Shown here: positions 32,225 through 41,774 of the stretch, piece by piece | How positions within the stretch are numbered: the first letter of the stretch is position 1 | Layout: each line of letters opens with the position of its first letter | Assembly (NCBI GenBank): GCA_003173865.1 | Contig: PJMF01000032.1 | Coordinates: 1-57,318, forward strand | Direction of reading: 5' to 3' | From: Minisyncoccota bacterium | GTDB lineage: Bacteria; Patescibacteriota; Microgenomatia; UBA1400; PJMF01 | DNA: 57,318 nt | Position numbers and translations under genes: made by a program | The notes under the pieces: model-generated | What the model saw: only the letters and a program-made list of their open reading frames with translations | Databases searched by the model: none | What the model was told of the DNA's origin: nothing

Positions 32225-33499
32225 ATGCTGAATCGCTTTCCAGATAAAGAAGGATTACGTGACTTCATTCAAGACTCTTTACCAAATATCTCAATAGAGA
32301 AACTTGAATTTACGTTAAAGATTGTAGACGCATATCTCAATCATGCACCACTCACATTAGTAGGATTGGATTTACTAATCACTTTACTGAATGCAGCTGA
32401 GCAAGCACCACAGTTAGTAAGTGAATACGAAGAAGTAAAAAATAAACTAGACTTAATGTGGGCTGAGTTTGAACAAAAGGAACGGAGATATCACGAGTTA
32501 AGTGATCAACGTGATGAAGAACTTCAGAAGAGGAAAAAGAATGAGAAGAATGCTTTCAGTGTGGGTATTCAGGGAATTCCCGCAAACGAAGACCCTGTCG
32601 ATATTGTTGTAATTCAACAACAAATAGATGCATTAACAGCAGAAGCACCGGTATTAAGAACAAAGCTACAGGAATTACAGCAAAAACTTAGCGATATTGA
32701 AGCAAAAATCACGAGGTTAGGACATAATGGCCAATTTGACCAGGAAGAATTTTCTTTAGCAAATTCACCGATTATTAATGATGCTCTCTTAAGAGCAATA
32801 TTGGGTGAGTTCGGAAGAGATGATTTAGAAGAAATGTTCGGAAATCAGTTTTCGATAGCTGCCGATTTTCAACAAAAGATTGGAGGAGGAACACCAGAAA
32901 GCCCTTCAGAGGATAATGGTAATTTGGGAGATAATGAAGATGGAAGTTTAGATGAAAATCCCATCGTTTCCACAACTGCAAATGAGGCGAGCGAGAATCC
33001 ATTTTCAGGAAAAAAAATAAGAGAAGGAGTTCATAGATTTCATAGTTGGAATGAATTATTTAATAGAACTGAAGAAGCTGAGTCATTAGACAAAGATGAT
33101 AGTTTACCGCTAAAAGTGAGACAAGTTTTGACAATGTTAAGACAAAATGAAGACTTTAACCAAGAAGTAATGAGTCGCTTTCCTACTGCAGAAGGAAAGC
33201 CGAATAAAAAACTAAATCCATTTGATCAGGTCCTTTTTGCAACTACACTGACAATGGAGGAACTGAAGGATATTTTCAGTAAAAAAAGTATTACTTCTTT
33301 TGCGACAACTTTATTTTTGATGTACCGTTCTTTCTTTCCAGAATCAGGATATTTTAATCCTGAAGAATTTGAGCCATTGGCTCTCAGCCTAGTAGATAAT
33401 GAAGCTGAAATTGCAAATGGAGTAAAATTATCACTTATTGATAATCCCAACGATCCATATTCGGTTTTGGAGGCGTGGTGGATTTATAGAGAAAATTAA
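32225..33499 (+). CDS. coiled-coil protein of unknown function (424 aa)
   Basis: No family recognised. The N-terminal 75 residues are globular helical (FPDKEGLRDFIQDSLP). A long coiled coil follows (about 78-165: YEEVKNKLDLMWAEFEQKE, then QQQIDALTAEAP and KLQELQQKLSDIEAKI). A low-complexity acidic linker (SPSEDNGNLGDNEDGSLDE, about 225-243) leads to a C-terminal helical domain (about 260-424). It is cytoplasmic by appearance. AAAAGGA gives a clear ribosome-binding site. It is divergent from the two other large unknown genes and overlaps the convergent glycosidase-like gene by four bases. Confidence 0.7.
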   Translation: MLNRFPDKEGLRDFIQDSLPNISIEKLEFTLKIVDAYLNHAPLTLVGLDLLITLLNAAEQAPQLVSEYEEVKNKLDLMWAEFEQKERRYHELSDQRDEELQKRKKNEKNAFSVGIQGIPANEDPVDIVVIQQQIDALTAEAPVLRTKLQELQQKLSDIEAKITRLGHNGQFDQEEFSLANSPIINDALLRAILGEFGRDDLEEMFGNQFSIAADFQQKIGGGTPESPSEDNGNLGDNEDGSLDENPIVSTTANEASENPFSGKKIREGVHRFHSWNELFNRTEEAESLDKDDSLPLKVRQVLTMLRQNEDFNQEVMSRFPTAEGKPNKKLNPFDQVLFATTLTMEELKDIFSKKSITSFATTLFLMYRSFFPESGYFNPEEFEPLALSLVDNEAEIANGVKLSLIDNPNDPYSVLEAWWIYREN

Positions 33500-34755
33500 T
33501 TGTCTCTATGATGCCAAAACAGATTGAGAAAGAACTCTTTTATCCTAGAAAACAGGCTTTGATTGGAGGATTGTAACGTTACAGTCAAAATTTGCTGATT
33601 TGCTGAGATGCCCGTCAAGTCTGCCGAGATATATCCAGGTGCAGTAATGTGGAGAGTTGTTTCATCGCTGAGATGAGGCAGATGGAAAATACCATTTCCA
33701 TCGGTAGTGGTTTCACGACTATCGGTCTTAATAGTGGCGTTTTGAATAATTTGGTTGCTTTGATCAACGACTATGCCACTGTACAGTTTGGGTGCAAAAA
33801 AACTGTGAATTGTGTCTACTGCCAAGTGAGGTTTACCATTTGCGCTCCAAATCTCTGTTGAGCCCCCCACATTTGTCCAGTAGTTAAGCCCAATTAATTC
33901 GGGAGTTTTAGTGAGTCCTTCAAGGGCATCGTGGATCCACTGCGCCTGCTCGCTATCCGTCATTTTGCCGTGGAGATCAGGGAGCGGTACGCCAAACTCG
34001 CCGAGTACTACTTTGCCGCCACTTTGCTGAGCAATGTCTTTGACATCGCTGATCAATTGATCCGTGGTTGGAACATAATGATCGATAACGACGATTCCTC
34101 CTAAGGACTGAGTGGTTGCGGGATCCATAATCAGTCGAGCTACGTCACCATTCATGGAGTTGTAGTTTGCGTGAACGTTTTTGCCAATTTTTAAGAATTC
34201 GTTCCGCATAATTGCGTACTCATCAATCAAAAATTGACGATGTCCCGCCACATCGTGTGTGTGGCGCGGGTCACCTGGCCCACCGTTTTCGCACTCTGGA
34301 CAAGCACTGAAAATATCTCCATCTTCAAAAAGATCGGGATGAGCGGGAATAAATGCTTTTAAAAGCTCCTTGTGCTGGTCGCGAGTGATTTTAGGAAAGC
34401 TATACCAACCTTCCCAACCACTAAAGTTACCGCGGAACCAGACTTTCAAACCGTGTGCACGTGCAGATTTTACCCAACGTTTCAAAAAGGGAATGAACAT
34501 TTCATCGTACGGAGTTGCGATAGCAATGTGGGTTGCTCCAGTCTGTGCGATTTCGGAAACTTGCTGATTAATTATGGCATCGAATTCCGGTTTCGTTAAC
34601 ATCTCACCAGCTGTGTCACGTGAGTACTTCATGGTATCGATTGATTGGACTTTCCACCACGCGGTGGAAGTGTCTGCGAAAACCCTACTTGGAGAAACAC
34701 AGAAGACGAAGAATGCGATGACTATGGTTGTAAAAATAAAAAAAGTAGTCTTCAT
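33496..34755 (-). CDS. secreted TIM-barrel glycoside-hydrolase-like protein with C-terminal Ig-like domain
   Basis: 419 residues. A signal peptide (MKTTFFIFTTIVIAFFVFC...VFA) leads to a barrel-like domain with THIAIATPYDEMF, HGLKVWFRGNFSGWEGWY, HANYNSMNGDV, IVVIDHYVP and VVLGEFGVP (E253), the last resembling the nucleophile strand of GH5/GH-A clan enzymes. The acid/base residue is not obvious, so activity is unproven. Residues about 320-400 (YSGIVVDQSNQIIQNATIKTDSRETTTDGNGIFHLPHL) match a carboxypeptidase-regulatory-like beta-sandwich. An amphipathic C-terminal helix may hold it to the membrane. It overlaps the GT4 gene by four bases and closes the glycan operon. TAAAAT also lies six bases before its ATG. 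Confidence 0.78.
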   Translation of the reverse strand: MKTTFFIFTTIVIAFFVFCVSPSRVFADTSTAWWKVQSIDTMKYSRDTAGEMLTKPEFDAIINQQVSEIAQTGATHIAIATPYDEMFIPFLKRWVKSARAHGLKVWFRGNFSGWEGWYSFPKITRDQHKELLKAFIPAHPDLFEDGDIFSACPECENGGPGDPRHTHDVAGHRQFLIDEYAIMRNEFLKIGKNVHANYNSMNGDVARLIMDPATTQSLGGIVVIDHYVPTTDQLISDVKDIAQQSGGKVVLGEFGVPLPDLHGKMTDSEQAQWIHDALEGLTKTPELIGLNYWTNVGGSTEIWSANGKPHLAVDTIHSFFAPKLYSGIVVDQSNQIIQNATIKTDSRETTTDGNGIFHLPHLSDETTLHITAPGYISADLTGISANQQILTVTLQSSNQSLFSRIKEFFLNLFWHHRDN

Positions 34756-35849
34756 GAAGTAATTTTATCGATAACTTGTTGATAACGAGCAGCCATTGTG
34801 TCCCAATTAAAATTTTTTGTTACATCCTGCATGTTTTTACTCATCGTTGTGAGGAGCGCTGGTTTTTTATCTAACTCAATTATTTTTTGAGCAAATTTTT
34901 CAATAGAAAATGCTGGAACCTTCACTGCTATCTTATCATCAATCCACGACAAACCAGGAGCACGAAAACACAAAATTGGTGTACATAGCGACATTGCTTC
35001 TAGGGCAGTCATTCCAAGTGTTTCGTATCGCGACGGCAAAACAAAAAAGGCAGCATGACAGTAGAGCTGAGTTTTCATTTTTCTCTCAACTCTGCCTAGG
35101 AGTTTTACTCGGTTTTCTAAGTGAAGTTCAGTAATCATTTGCTTCACTTTTTTTTCAGCTGCCGGAATGCCATTACCGCCAATGTATAACTGAAGCGACG
35201 TTTTGGGAGCAGCAAGGGCAAAGGCTTTAAGGAGAAGATCGATGCCTTTTTGTTCGATTTCTAAGCGGCCAAGAAAAAACATGTACTTTTCTTTTGGTTT
35301 AGGTGTCACTGGACATTTCTGTATAGTAACTCCATTAGGGATGATCGCGACATCGGCCGTCGGATTACAGGAAAGGACGTACTCTTTAGTTTCTTTGATT
35401 AAAACAATAATATGTTTGTAAAGCTTTAATCCAATTTTTTCCACAATATCAAAAGGGAGTTTGTATTCTTTCGCTTTTTCTTTTGCGAGTAAAAAATGTG
35501 TAATGCCAACTACTGGTTTGCGCGTAAAAAGTGGAATGCATGTTGTTGAAAATGGGGGCGTAAAACACTCAAACCAAACGTCAAATTTTTTGGTTACTGC
35601 ATAAAAAGGCAGAAAACTGACAAATAAAAGTTGACCAAGTTTTGGGTGGACGTGAGCTGGGCCAATTCGTTGGTACTCGACTCCCTGAAATGTACCAGTT
35701 TGAGCACCTGGATAATTTCCGGTGAGCACGATAACGCGATTTTTCTTTGCTAAACGGCGTGCCACTTCGTGTACAGCAATCGCGCCTCCACCTGCATAGT
35801 AAGGATTTTTCGGATCGTCGTAGTTGGAAAAAATGAGCGTTTTTTTCAT
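34752..35849 (-). CDS. glycosyltransferase family 4 (GT-B fold)
   Basis: 365 residues, the usual length. The N-terminal acceptor domain has AGGGAIAVHEVARRLAKK. The C-terminal donor domain starts around KEKYMFFLGRLEIEQKGIDLLLKAF and holds LHLENRVKLLGRV and the EX7E motif in LPSRYETLGMTALEAMSL. It should be cytoplasmic or peripheral and add one sugar from a nucleotide-sugar donor to a lipid-linked chain with retained configuration. It starts immediately after the stop of the preceding GT2 and overlaps the glycosidase-like gene by ATGA, so it sits within a coupled operon. Confidence 0.92.
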   Translation of the reverse strand: MKKTLIFSNYDDPKNPYYAGGGAIAVHEVARRLAKKNRVIVLTGNYPGAQTGTFQGVEYQRIGPAHVHPKLGQLLFVSFLPFYAVTKKFDVWFECFTPPFSTTCIPLFTRKPVVGITHFLLAKEKAKEYKLPFDIVEKIGLKLYKHIIVLIKETKEYVLSCNPTADVAIIPNGVTIQKCPVTPKPKEKYMFFLGRLEIEQKGIDLLLKAFALAAPKTSLQLYIGGNGIPAAEKKVKQMITELHLENRVKLLGRVERKMKTQLYCHAAFFVLPSRYETLGMTALEAMSLCTPILCFRAPGLSWIDDKIAVKVPAFSIEKFAQKIIELDKKPALLTTMSKNMQDVTKNFNWDTMAARYQQVIDKITS

Positions 35850-36767
35850 TTATAACTTCGTTGAAGAAATGACGTCCCACGTTGGTGAGTTTGACGTATG
35901 TGTCGTGAGTGCTTTGTAATGTGAGTACACACCGAGTAAAAAAATAATGATGCATCCCGAAGGATTCTTGAGTGTTTCGATGATAATCGCTTTGAGGTAC
36001 ACAAGTGATGGTTTCCGAAAGTGTTTATCTACGAGTGTGCCAAATTTTTTTCTTAAAATAAAAATGTCTGAGTTATTGCGTGAGTTCCAGTTCACGTAGT
36101 CTTTCACTGTGCGTGGGAAGTGAAAGTAAACTTGGGCCGACCGTACGTGTTTGTACAGAAAGTGATTTTGCACACACGAAAAAAAGAGAAAGGCATCAAC
36201 ATTTGCCATTTCTTTGTAATCGTTTGGGAAGTGAATACTTTGAATGAAGTCACGGGAAAAAACTAAAAACTTCCCATCACAGCTCCATTTATTATTCCCT
36301 TCATCAATTGAGTAGCGTACGCGTTCATATGCACGAAACGTTGACACTCCAGCTGCTTCGATGAGTGTTTGTGGATGAGTGGGCTGAGGATTTCCACTGA
36401 CTAAGCCGACTTTTTTGTTCTGAAATGGTTTAATAACTTTTTGTAAAAGCGAGTGATCACTAATCTTAATATCATCATTCAGTAAAACGAATAACTCACT
36501 TTTTGAGTGATGCAGCATTTCCACTAAACCTCTTGCCATTCCACCACGCACACGATTATCAATGACGTTGACGCGTGGATCTTTGAGAGAACGTGCAGTT
36601 TGCACGGTGTTATCACTGCACGCGTCGCAGTACACAATCACTTCTTTGAGTACATACCCAACTTCCTTCTGAGCAAGAACTGCTTTTAAAAGTTCGGCAA
36701 TGTAACTGCCCGAGTTATATGCGGGAATGCCGACCGAAAGTGTGAGCGGTTTTGTTTGTGCTGTCAT
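35850..36767 (-). CDS. glycosyltransferase family 2
   Basis: 305 residues. The GT-A domain opens with LSVGIPAYNSGSYIAELL and has VYCDACSDNTVQTAR where relatives have SDGSTDNT, then the acidic motif LLNDDIKISD. A hydrophobic helix near residues 268-285 suggests membrane association. It closely parallels the GT2 proteins at 39927 and 40860, so the three look like products of duplication. The cysteine-containing nucleotide loop (CDAC) and NDD in place of DAD may mean altered donor use. It overlaps the upstream GT-C gene by four bases. Confidence 0.87.
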   Translation of the reverse strand: MTAQTKPLTLSVGIPAYNSGSYIAELLKAVLAQKEVGYVLKEVIVYCDACSDNTVQTARSLKDPRVNVIDNRVRGGMARGLVEMLHHSKSELFVLLNDDIKISDHSLLQKVIKPFQNKKVGLVSGNPQPTHPQTLIEAAGVSTFRAYERVRYSIDEGNNKWSCDGKFLVFSRDFIQSIHFPNDYKEMANVDAFLFFSCVQNHFLYKHVRSAQVYFHFPRTVKDYVNWNSRNNSDIFILRKKFGTLVDKHFRKPSLVYLKAIIIETLKNPSGCIIIFLLGVYSHYKALTTHTSNSPTWDVISSTKL

Positions 36768-38392
36768 AGACTTTTATCAATAAAAAGAGGTTTGGTTTGC
36801 AGTTGCGGGACGTACTCTGGTTTTAATTCGTAGATGTCAGCGAATGGATAAGAATCCACTAAATTATATTTATCAATCGCTTCCGATTTTTTAACGAGCT
36901 TAAATGTTTGATCGTTGAGGTCATTGGTACGCATGACAATCCAACGTGCCCAACGGTCAGGATCTGAAGTAGCACTCAGCCAGTACGTACCGGTTCCTTC
37001 ATGAATGAATTTTTTCATTGGAAGACCTGAAGAAAAAATGATTGCATCATGCGAAGCAGCAGAGATGAGAATAAAGCCATTTTTGTCCGCAGTATTATTA
37101 TGTAACCACGTACTGACTTCGGTCACATTTTTTTGACTTGACCCCACACGACCGTCATCAATCGTAACGGCATCCTTACTCACAAACTGAAACACAGTGA
37201 CAAAAATAAAAATTCCAATAATCGTCCATTGCAACGGTTTCAACCGTTTCAATAAATAGCCCGCAAATACAGCAAATGACGGAATCATCATAATTCCATA
37301 CCTCACGTTAAACCACGTATTTCCATTAATATTTTGAACGAAAAGTACAGAGTGTCCCAAATACAATGCCAGAATATTGAAAATCAGTGGTGCAGTCAGC
37401 GCAGTTGTGGCAACCCGAACTCTCAGTGGAATTTTTTTATCTAACCAAAGAACAACGGCTCCAATCATGCCCGCTGTTAAAGGAAACATGCCACTGTTAA
37501 ACACCATTGCGTACCAATAGGTTTGTAACGAAATCCATAAATTGTGTTTGGTGAGCAAGACCCCGGCTTCGGCGAGTTGATCTTGCTGAGCATGAGCGGA
37601 GTATGGCCCAAATGCGAAGTACAACGGGTCTTTAAAAATTGCTGCATTCCATAAAAACCATAAGAAAATACCAAATCCACCGAGCGTGCAAAATAAAATA
37701 AAAACCCCTTCACTCATTTTGTACCCTTTTCGACTCCACGCACGAATCACGACTAAAAGAGCGGTATACAGAAATAAAAACCATCCATCGTAGCGCACTA
37801 AGGTAGATAGCATGATCCAAAATGCAGATTTAATTAAGCTGAGAATGTCCTCTTTTTCGTGATAATTAATGAGTTCAAAAACACCTGCCGTAGTTGTGGC
37901 AATGAGGAGAAGTTCAGTCATGGCAGTTGACTGCAAATATAAAATATTTAAGTTCAAAACAAACACAGCCACACCAAACACACGGCCCAACATTCCGACT
38001 TTGAGTTTTTCCAAAATTTTGTAAATTAAGATGCCAGTGACCACAAATGAGATCATTGACTCTAGTGCACCAGCCAGGCCAGAATGCCACATAAAGTCAT
38101 TCCAAATGGTGAATGCCATTAAAATGTGGGGAAGGGGAAGCCAGACACTTCCCAGCTGTGCTAGTCCCGGCTTCAAGCCTTCGACAACACGTCGACCAAT
38201 ATCTAAATGTGAACGGGCGTCGTTGTAGGCAAGTCCTAAACCATTTTGGTAAAAATAAATCCAGTAACGAATGGAGATGGCAACCAGCACCAGCGTAATA
38301 ATAAGCAACGCATGACGTTCCAAAAACGTTTGTGCTTTTCGCAGCGGAGCGCTGGGAAGAGAAAATGAAAGTTTAAACGTTGGTATGTTCAT
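36764..38392 (-). CDS. membrane glycosyltransferase of GT-C type (542 aa)
   Basis: About ten membrane helices with a long first outer loop: YNDARSHLDIGRRVVEGLKPG, where the acidic residue and the AR.H pattern resemble GT-C active sites, followed by GSVWLPLPHILM, matching the conserved proline-rich loop. The last 90 residues form a soluble outer domain. It overlaps the upstream gene by 20 bases, the largest overlap in the operon, and the downstream GT2 by four. It should use a polyprenyl-phosphate sugar on the outer side of the membrane. Confidence 0.75.
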   Translation of the reverse strand: MNIPTFKLSFSLPSAPLRKAQTFLERHALLIITLVLVAISIRYWIYFYQNGLGLAYNDARSHLDIGRRVVEGLKPGLAQLGSVWLPLPHILMAFTIWNDFMWHSGLAGALESMISFVVTGILIYKILEKLKVGMLGRVFGVAVFVLNLNILYLQSTAMTELLLIATTTAGVFELINYHEKEDILSLIKSAFWIMLSTLVRYDGWFLFLYTALLVVIRAWSRKGYKMSEGVFILFCTLGGFGIFLWFLWNAAIFKDPLYFAFGPYSAHAQQDQLAEAGVLLTKHNLWISLQTYWYAMVFNSGMFPLTAGMIGAVVLWLDKKIPLRVRVATTALTAPLIFNILALYLGHSVLFVQNINGNTWFNVRYGIMMIPSFAVFAGYLLKRLKPLQWTIIGIFIFVTVFQFVSKDAVTIDDGRVGSSQKNVTEVSTWLHNNTADKNGFILISAASHDAIIFSSGLPMKKFIHEGTGTYWLSATSDPDRWARWIVMRTNDLNDQTFKLVKKSEAIDKYNLVDSYPFADIYELKPEYVPQLQTKPLFIDKSL

Positions 38393-39920
38393 AGATGATC
38401 AGAGCGAGAAGTCCGAGCGCAATAACGCCGGTGACTCCATAGAAAAAATTAAGGTATTCTTGAACGTTCATGTACTTTGCAGCAAAGAGATGATAAATGA
38501 GCGAGCTTGATGTTCCTTGTTCCACGAGGCCAATATTGTAGGTATACGTGAAAGGAATTGGTTTATTTAAACTCTCGGCTTCTACTTTTGGTGGAATCGA
38601 GTTCGTGGTCATGACACCTAAACCATTCACATACACGCTATACGCGGCAAGGATGATGAAAGCTGCCAGTACCAAGAAGTCTCGTCGGAAGTGTGTGACT
38701 GCTTTGCCAATCCCAGCACATGCAACTGCAGTTGCTGGGATCAAGTAACGTGGCCCAAACGCCCAACCACCCCAAGGATCACTAAACATCGAGTACGTCA
38801 TGAGATCAACTAAAATGATCGCAATCAAGTTGACTGCAAGAGGTTGGGTTTCTTTTTGTCGAAATGCAAGCCATAGCCCAATAAGTCCAATAATGACTAC
38901 CGGACTGTAGTAAAACCATCCGCGTTCATCACTGATAAGCAGTAGGTAGAGACCTAAAAGTTGTCGCCTCGTACTAAAAGGTGAAGCAACTGATGACTCT
39001 TTTTGATTTTTATCCACATTTTGCTGCTCTTCTCTGCGCTGCTCCGCGGCGTCAATTTGTTTTGCAAGATCGGATTGAAATGCATCTGCCCGGCCAATGG
39101 TCTGCCCAAGCATGGTAAATGAGTGAGTTGTCAAATAATTATAGTAACCAAAAAGCGCAACCATTGGTAACAATCCGATTGCTAAACCAATGACACTGAG
39201 TGATAGCGAAAACTTGATTTTTTCTCCAATATGGTGGAGCTCAAAGTGTTTCCACGTTACATATATCACGAGTGGAAAGGCGAGAAAAATATTTGGAATG
39301 TCAAGTAAAATGCCCACACCAAACAACACGCCGAACATGATATTTCGCAGGAAACTTCGTTTTTCAATGCTATTCAATACCATCAATAAAATAAACGTCA
39401 CGCTCATGTGATGTTGAGTAAATGTCATTGAGTACGGTAATGCATTTGTGGCAAATAAGAAAAGAAAGCCACTTAGTAAACTCGTATAAAAACTTGCTCC
39501 TAAACGGTACGCAACTCTCGCAATTAAAAATACATTGAAAATTGCAAATAGATTAATCGTGAAGTAAGCAAATAATTGTGGAAATCCGACTACTTTACCC
39601 AATGCATAAAAAGGTGCCGCAATGACTGAAACTCCAGGAGTAAAAATCGTAAAGTACTTGCCATTAAACTGCACTAAATCAGGTGACGCGAAAGCGGCCA
39701 ACTCATCGTTGAGAAATATCGTGTGATTATCGACAAGTGCTTCGGTTAGGGCATAGCGAGAAGTTGAGTTAGAAGCTTCGTACGGTCCACTGACCTGAGT
39801 GTTGTGACCAGTTTGATACGCGATGCCGGTGCCTGTGGCACTTTTATCACCTTTCACGGCGAGACCAAGCAAAAGGACCAGGCTTACGAAAAAGATGAGA
39901 CAGAAAATGCGTTTGATCAT
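38373..39920 (-). CDS. polytopic membrane protein, GT-C-like (515 aa)
   Basis: An N-terminal helix or uncleaved signal is followed by an outer loop (SRYALTEALVDNHTIFLND, FASPDLVQFNGKYFTIFTPG) and about ten membrane helices. The loop's N/D-rich content and the later FTQHHMSVTFILLM fit GT-C or related surface-glycan membrane proteins, but no motif is diagnostic. A charged stretch in the middle (EQRREEQQNVDKNQKE) would form a cytoplasmic or outer loop. It sits between two GT2 genes of the same operon. Confidence 0.65.
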   Translation of the reverse strand: MIKRIFCLIFFVSLVLLLGLAVKGDKSATGTGIAYQTGHNTQVSGPYEASNSTSRYALTEALVDNHTIFLNDELAAFASPDLVQFNGKYFTIFTPGVSVIAAPFYALGKVVGFPQLFAYFTINLFAIFNVFLIARVAYRLGASFYTSLLSGFLFLFATNALPYSMTFTQHHMSVTFILLMVLNSIEKRSFLRNIMFGVLFGVGILLDIPNIFLAFPLVIYVTWKHFELHHIGEKIKFSLSLSVIGLAIGLLPMVALFGYYNYLTTHSFTMLGQTIGRADAFQSDLAKQIDAAEQRREEQQNVDKNQKESSVASPFSTRRQLLGLYLLLISDERGWFYYSPVVIIGLIGLWLAFRQKETQPLAVNLIAIILVDLMTYSMFSDPWGGWAFGPRYLIPATAVACAGIGKAVTHFRRDFLVLAAFIILAAYSVYVNGLGVMTTNSIPPKVEAESLNKPIPFTYTYNIGLVEQGTSSSLIYHLFAAKYMNVQEYLNFFYGVTGVIALGLLALIIYEHTNV

Positions 39921-39926
39921 AACGAG

Positions 39927-40856
39927 TTATTTCATCCTTTTCTTAAAATTCTTAGTGCTGTACGCCATTGGCCACTGTGCAGTGAGTTCTTTTTCGCGGC
40001 GTTTTGCGAGCAAACGGCAGTACGCGTTTACGCCGAAGATGTACCCCGTTAAGATTGGGTGACGGAGTGCTTGCCACAGCATACTTTTAATGAGCAAAAA
40101 TTTAGGAACTTCTCTAGTTTGTGCCACTAACTCAGCTGGAAAATGTTTGGTCATGCGAATGGGTGCTGCGAGGAAACGAGTGTTTTGTCGGACTTGATCA
40201 CTAAACGTTTGAGGAGAGCGGAAAAGAACGACCGCAGTGGGGACGTACTTATACTTATATCCGTTCATCAAACACGTGTAGTAAGTAAATGCATCATTGG
40301 CAATCATGTTGGAGGGAACATGAATTTTCTTCACTAACTCACGACGGTACGCCAAAATTCGGCCATCTACCGAATAAATATTACTTCCGTGATTTAAAGA
40401 ACGCAGTGGCGCATATACTTCAAAAGTCAGATTCACTGCTTTTTCTGTGAACGTCGTGGCTTTGATGGGTTGTGGGTGTCCACCACACATGCCGATCTTT
40501 TTATTTTTTAAGAGAGGTTGAATAATATCGTGAATTACTCGAGGATGTGCAAAAACTACATCGGCATCTGATTGAACGAGAATGTCACTTTCTAAACGTT
40601 GATAAATTTCATTAAGTCGACTTGATTTACCTGCGCGTTGTTTGGCAACCACGACCTCAATTTTCGGTGAACCAAGTGAGCGTGCTGCTTGTGCTGTCCC
40701 ATCTGTCGACCCGTCAGAATATACCCAAATATGTTCGAGAGTGAAACCATCTTCTTTTTGCATTAAAACTGATTTCAAGAAATCAATAATATTTTGTTCT
40801 TCATTGAGTGCACTGAGTGCAACTGTAACGGTTGGTTTTTTCATACTCTTTTTCAT
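39927..40856 (-). CDS. glycosyltransferase family 2
   Basis: 309 residues. Nucleotide-binding start VTVALSALNEEQNIIDFLKSVL, then WVYSDGSTDGTAQAARSL and the DXD-type ILVQSDADVVF. MIANDAFTYYTCLMNG is the later acceptor-side acidic region, and FRSPQTFSDQVRQNTRFL is shared with the neighbouring GT2 at 40860. A hydrophobic segment near the C-terminus may tether it. The ORF begins MKKSMKKP, so the second Met, four codons later, is an alternative start. Six bases separate it from the GT-C-like gene that follows. Confidence 0.88.
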   Translation of the reverse strand: MKKSMKKPTVTVALSALNEEQNIIDFLKSVLMQKEDGFTLEHIWVYSDGSTDGTAQAARSLGSPKIEVVVAKQRAGKSSRLNEIYQRLESDILVQSDADVVFAHPRVIHDIIQPLLKNKKIGMCGGHPQPIKATTFTEKAVNLTFEVYAPLRSLNHGSNIYSVDGRILAYRRELVKKIHVPSNMIANDAFTYYTCLMNGYKYKYVPTAVVLFRSPQTFSDQVRQNTRFLAAPIRMTKHFPAELVAQTREVPKFLLIKSMLWQALRHPILTGYIFGVNAYCRLLAKRREKELTAQWPMAYSTKNFKKRMK

Positions 40857-40859
40857 ATA

Positions 40860-41774
40860 TTATGAGATCACTTTCTTTGATGATGTCGCAATTTGCCATT
40901 TCTGTTGATACTCTTTCATTCCCAAAGCTTTTATTTTCACACCTGCGAAAATAAAAAGATAGGCAAATGTAGAAAAAGGTTTCATGATGGCATATTGAAT
41001 GAAGGTGAGCAAAACGATGCCGAGTGGCAACTCATACTGTTTGCGCACAAACTCAGCAGAAAAAAGTTCTTCAAGTTTTTTCTTTCCGGCTAAGAAACGC
41101 ATGCTTTGACGCGCATGATCTTTTAAATATGCGGGTGAGCGAAACATAATCGTAGCTTGAGGTACATACACGAACTCAAAACCTTGCTGGATACAAAAAA
41201 GATACGAGTATGCGTCTTCAGGATAGCCTTCTGGCCACTTTAAAAGTAAGTAAAACTTTTTTGAAAGTGCTTGAATTCGTCCGTGACACAAGTAGATAGT
41301 ATTACCGTGATTCATTTTGCGATAAATTGATTTTTTGAGTTCATGACTGTCAGCAATGATGCGTTCCAAAAATGTTTCGGGAGGAGCACTGACTGTATCG
41401 GCACTCACTAAGCCCACATGAGGATTTGCTAAAAAGGGGGCGATGATTTTTTCTAGAAATCCACTGCCAGTGGGAATGACATCAGCATCTAAAATCACTA
41501 AAATATCACCAGTTGCTTCTGCAAGAACTTGATTTTGAGTTGCTACTTTACCTAATCGCTCTTTGCGATCAATGGTATGAATTCGTACATCTTTGGTTTG
41601 TTGGGAAAGCTGAACGGTATTGTCAGTACTTCCATCGGAGATAATAATAATTTGACTCAGAGTAGCGTGCTGCAAATCTTGACCCATCAGCGCCGTTACC
41701 AGATAAGGAATATTTCGCTCTTCGTTGTACGCAGGGATGCCGATCGTGATCGTGAGTAACGTTTGATTTTTCAT
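40860..41774 (-). CDS. glycosyltransferase family 2
   Basis: 304 residues. LTITIGIPAYNEERNIPYLV begins the GT-A fold. IIISDGSTDNTVQL and the DXD-type ILVILDADVIPTG bind the nucleotide sugar. WPEGYPEDAYSYLFCIQQG is the later acidic motif, and FRSPAYLKDHARQSMRFL matches the GT2 at 39927. A C-terminal hydrophobic stretch (about 255-285) suggests membrane attachment. Its ATG overlaps the stop of the kinase-like gene by four bases. The substrate is unknown. Confidence 0.88.
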   Translation of the reverse strand: MKNQTLLTITIGIPAYNEERNIPYLVTALMGQDLQHATLSQIIIISDGSTDNTVQLSQQTKDVRIHTIDRKERLGKVATQNQVLAEATGDILVILDADVIPTGSGFLEKIIAPFLANPHVGLVSADTVSAPPETFLERIIADSHELKKSIYRKMNHGNTIYLCHGRIQALSKKFYLLLKWPEGYPEDAYSYLFCIQQGFEFVYVPQATIMFRSPAYLKDHARQSMRFLAGKKKLEELFSAEFVRKQYELPLGIVLLTFIQYAIMKPFSTFAYLFIFAGVKIKALGMKEYQQKWQIATSSKKVIS

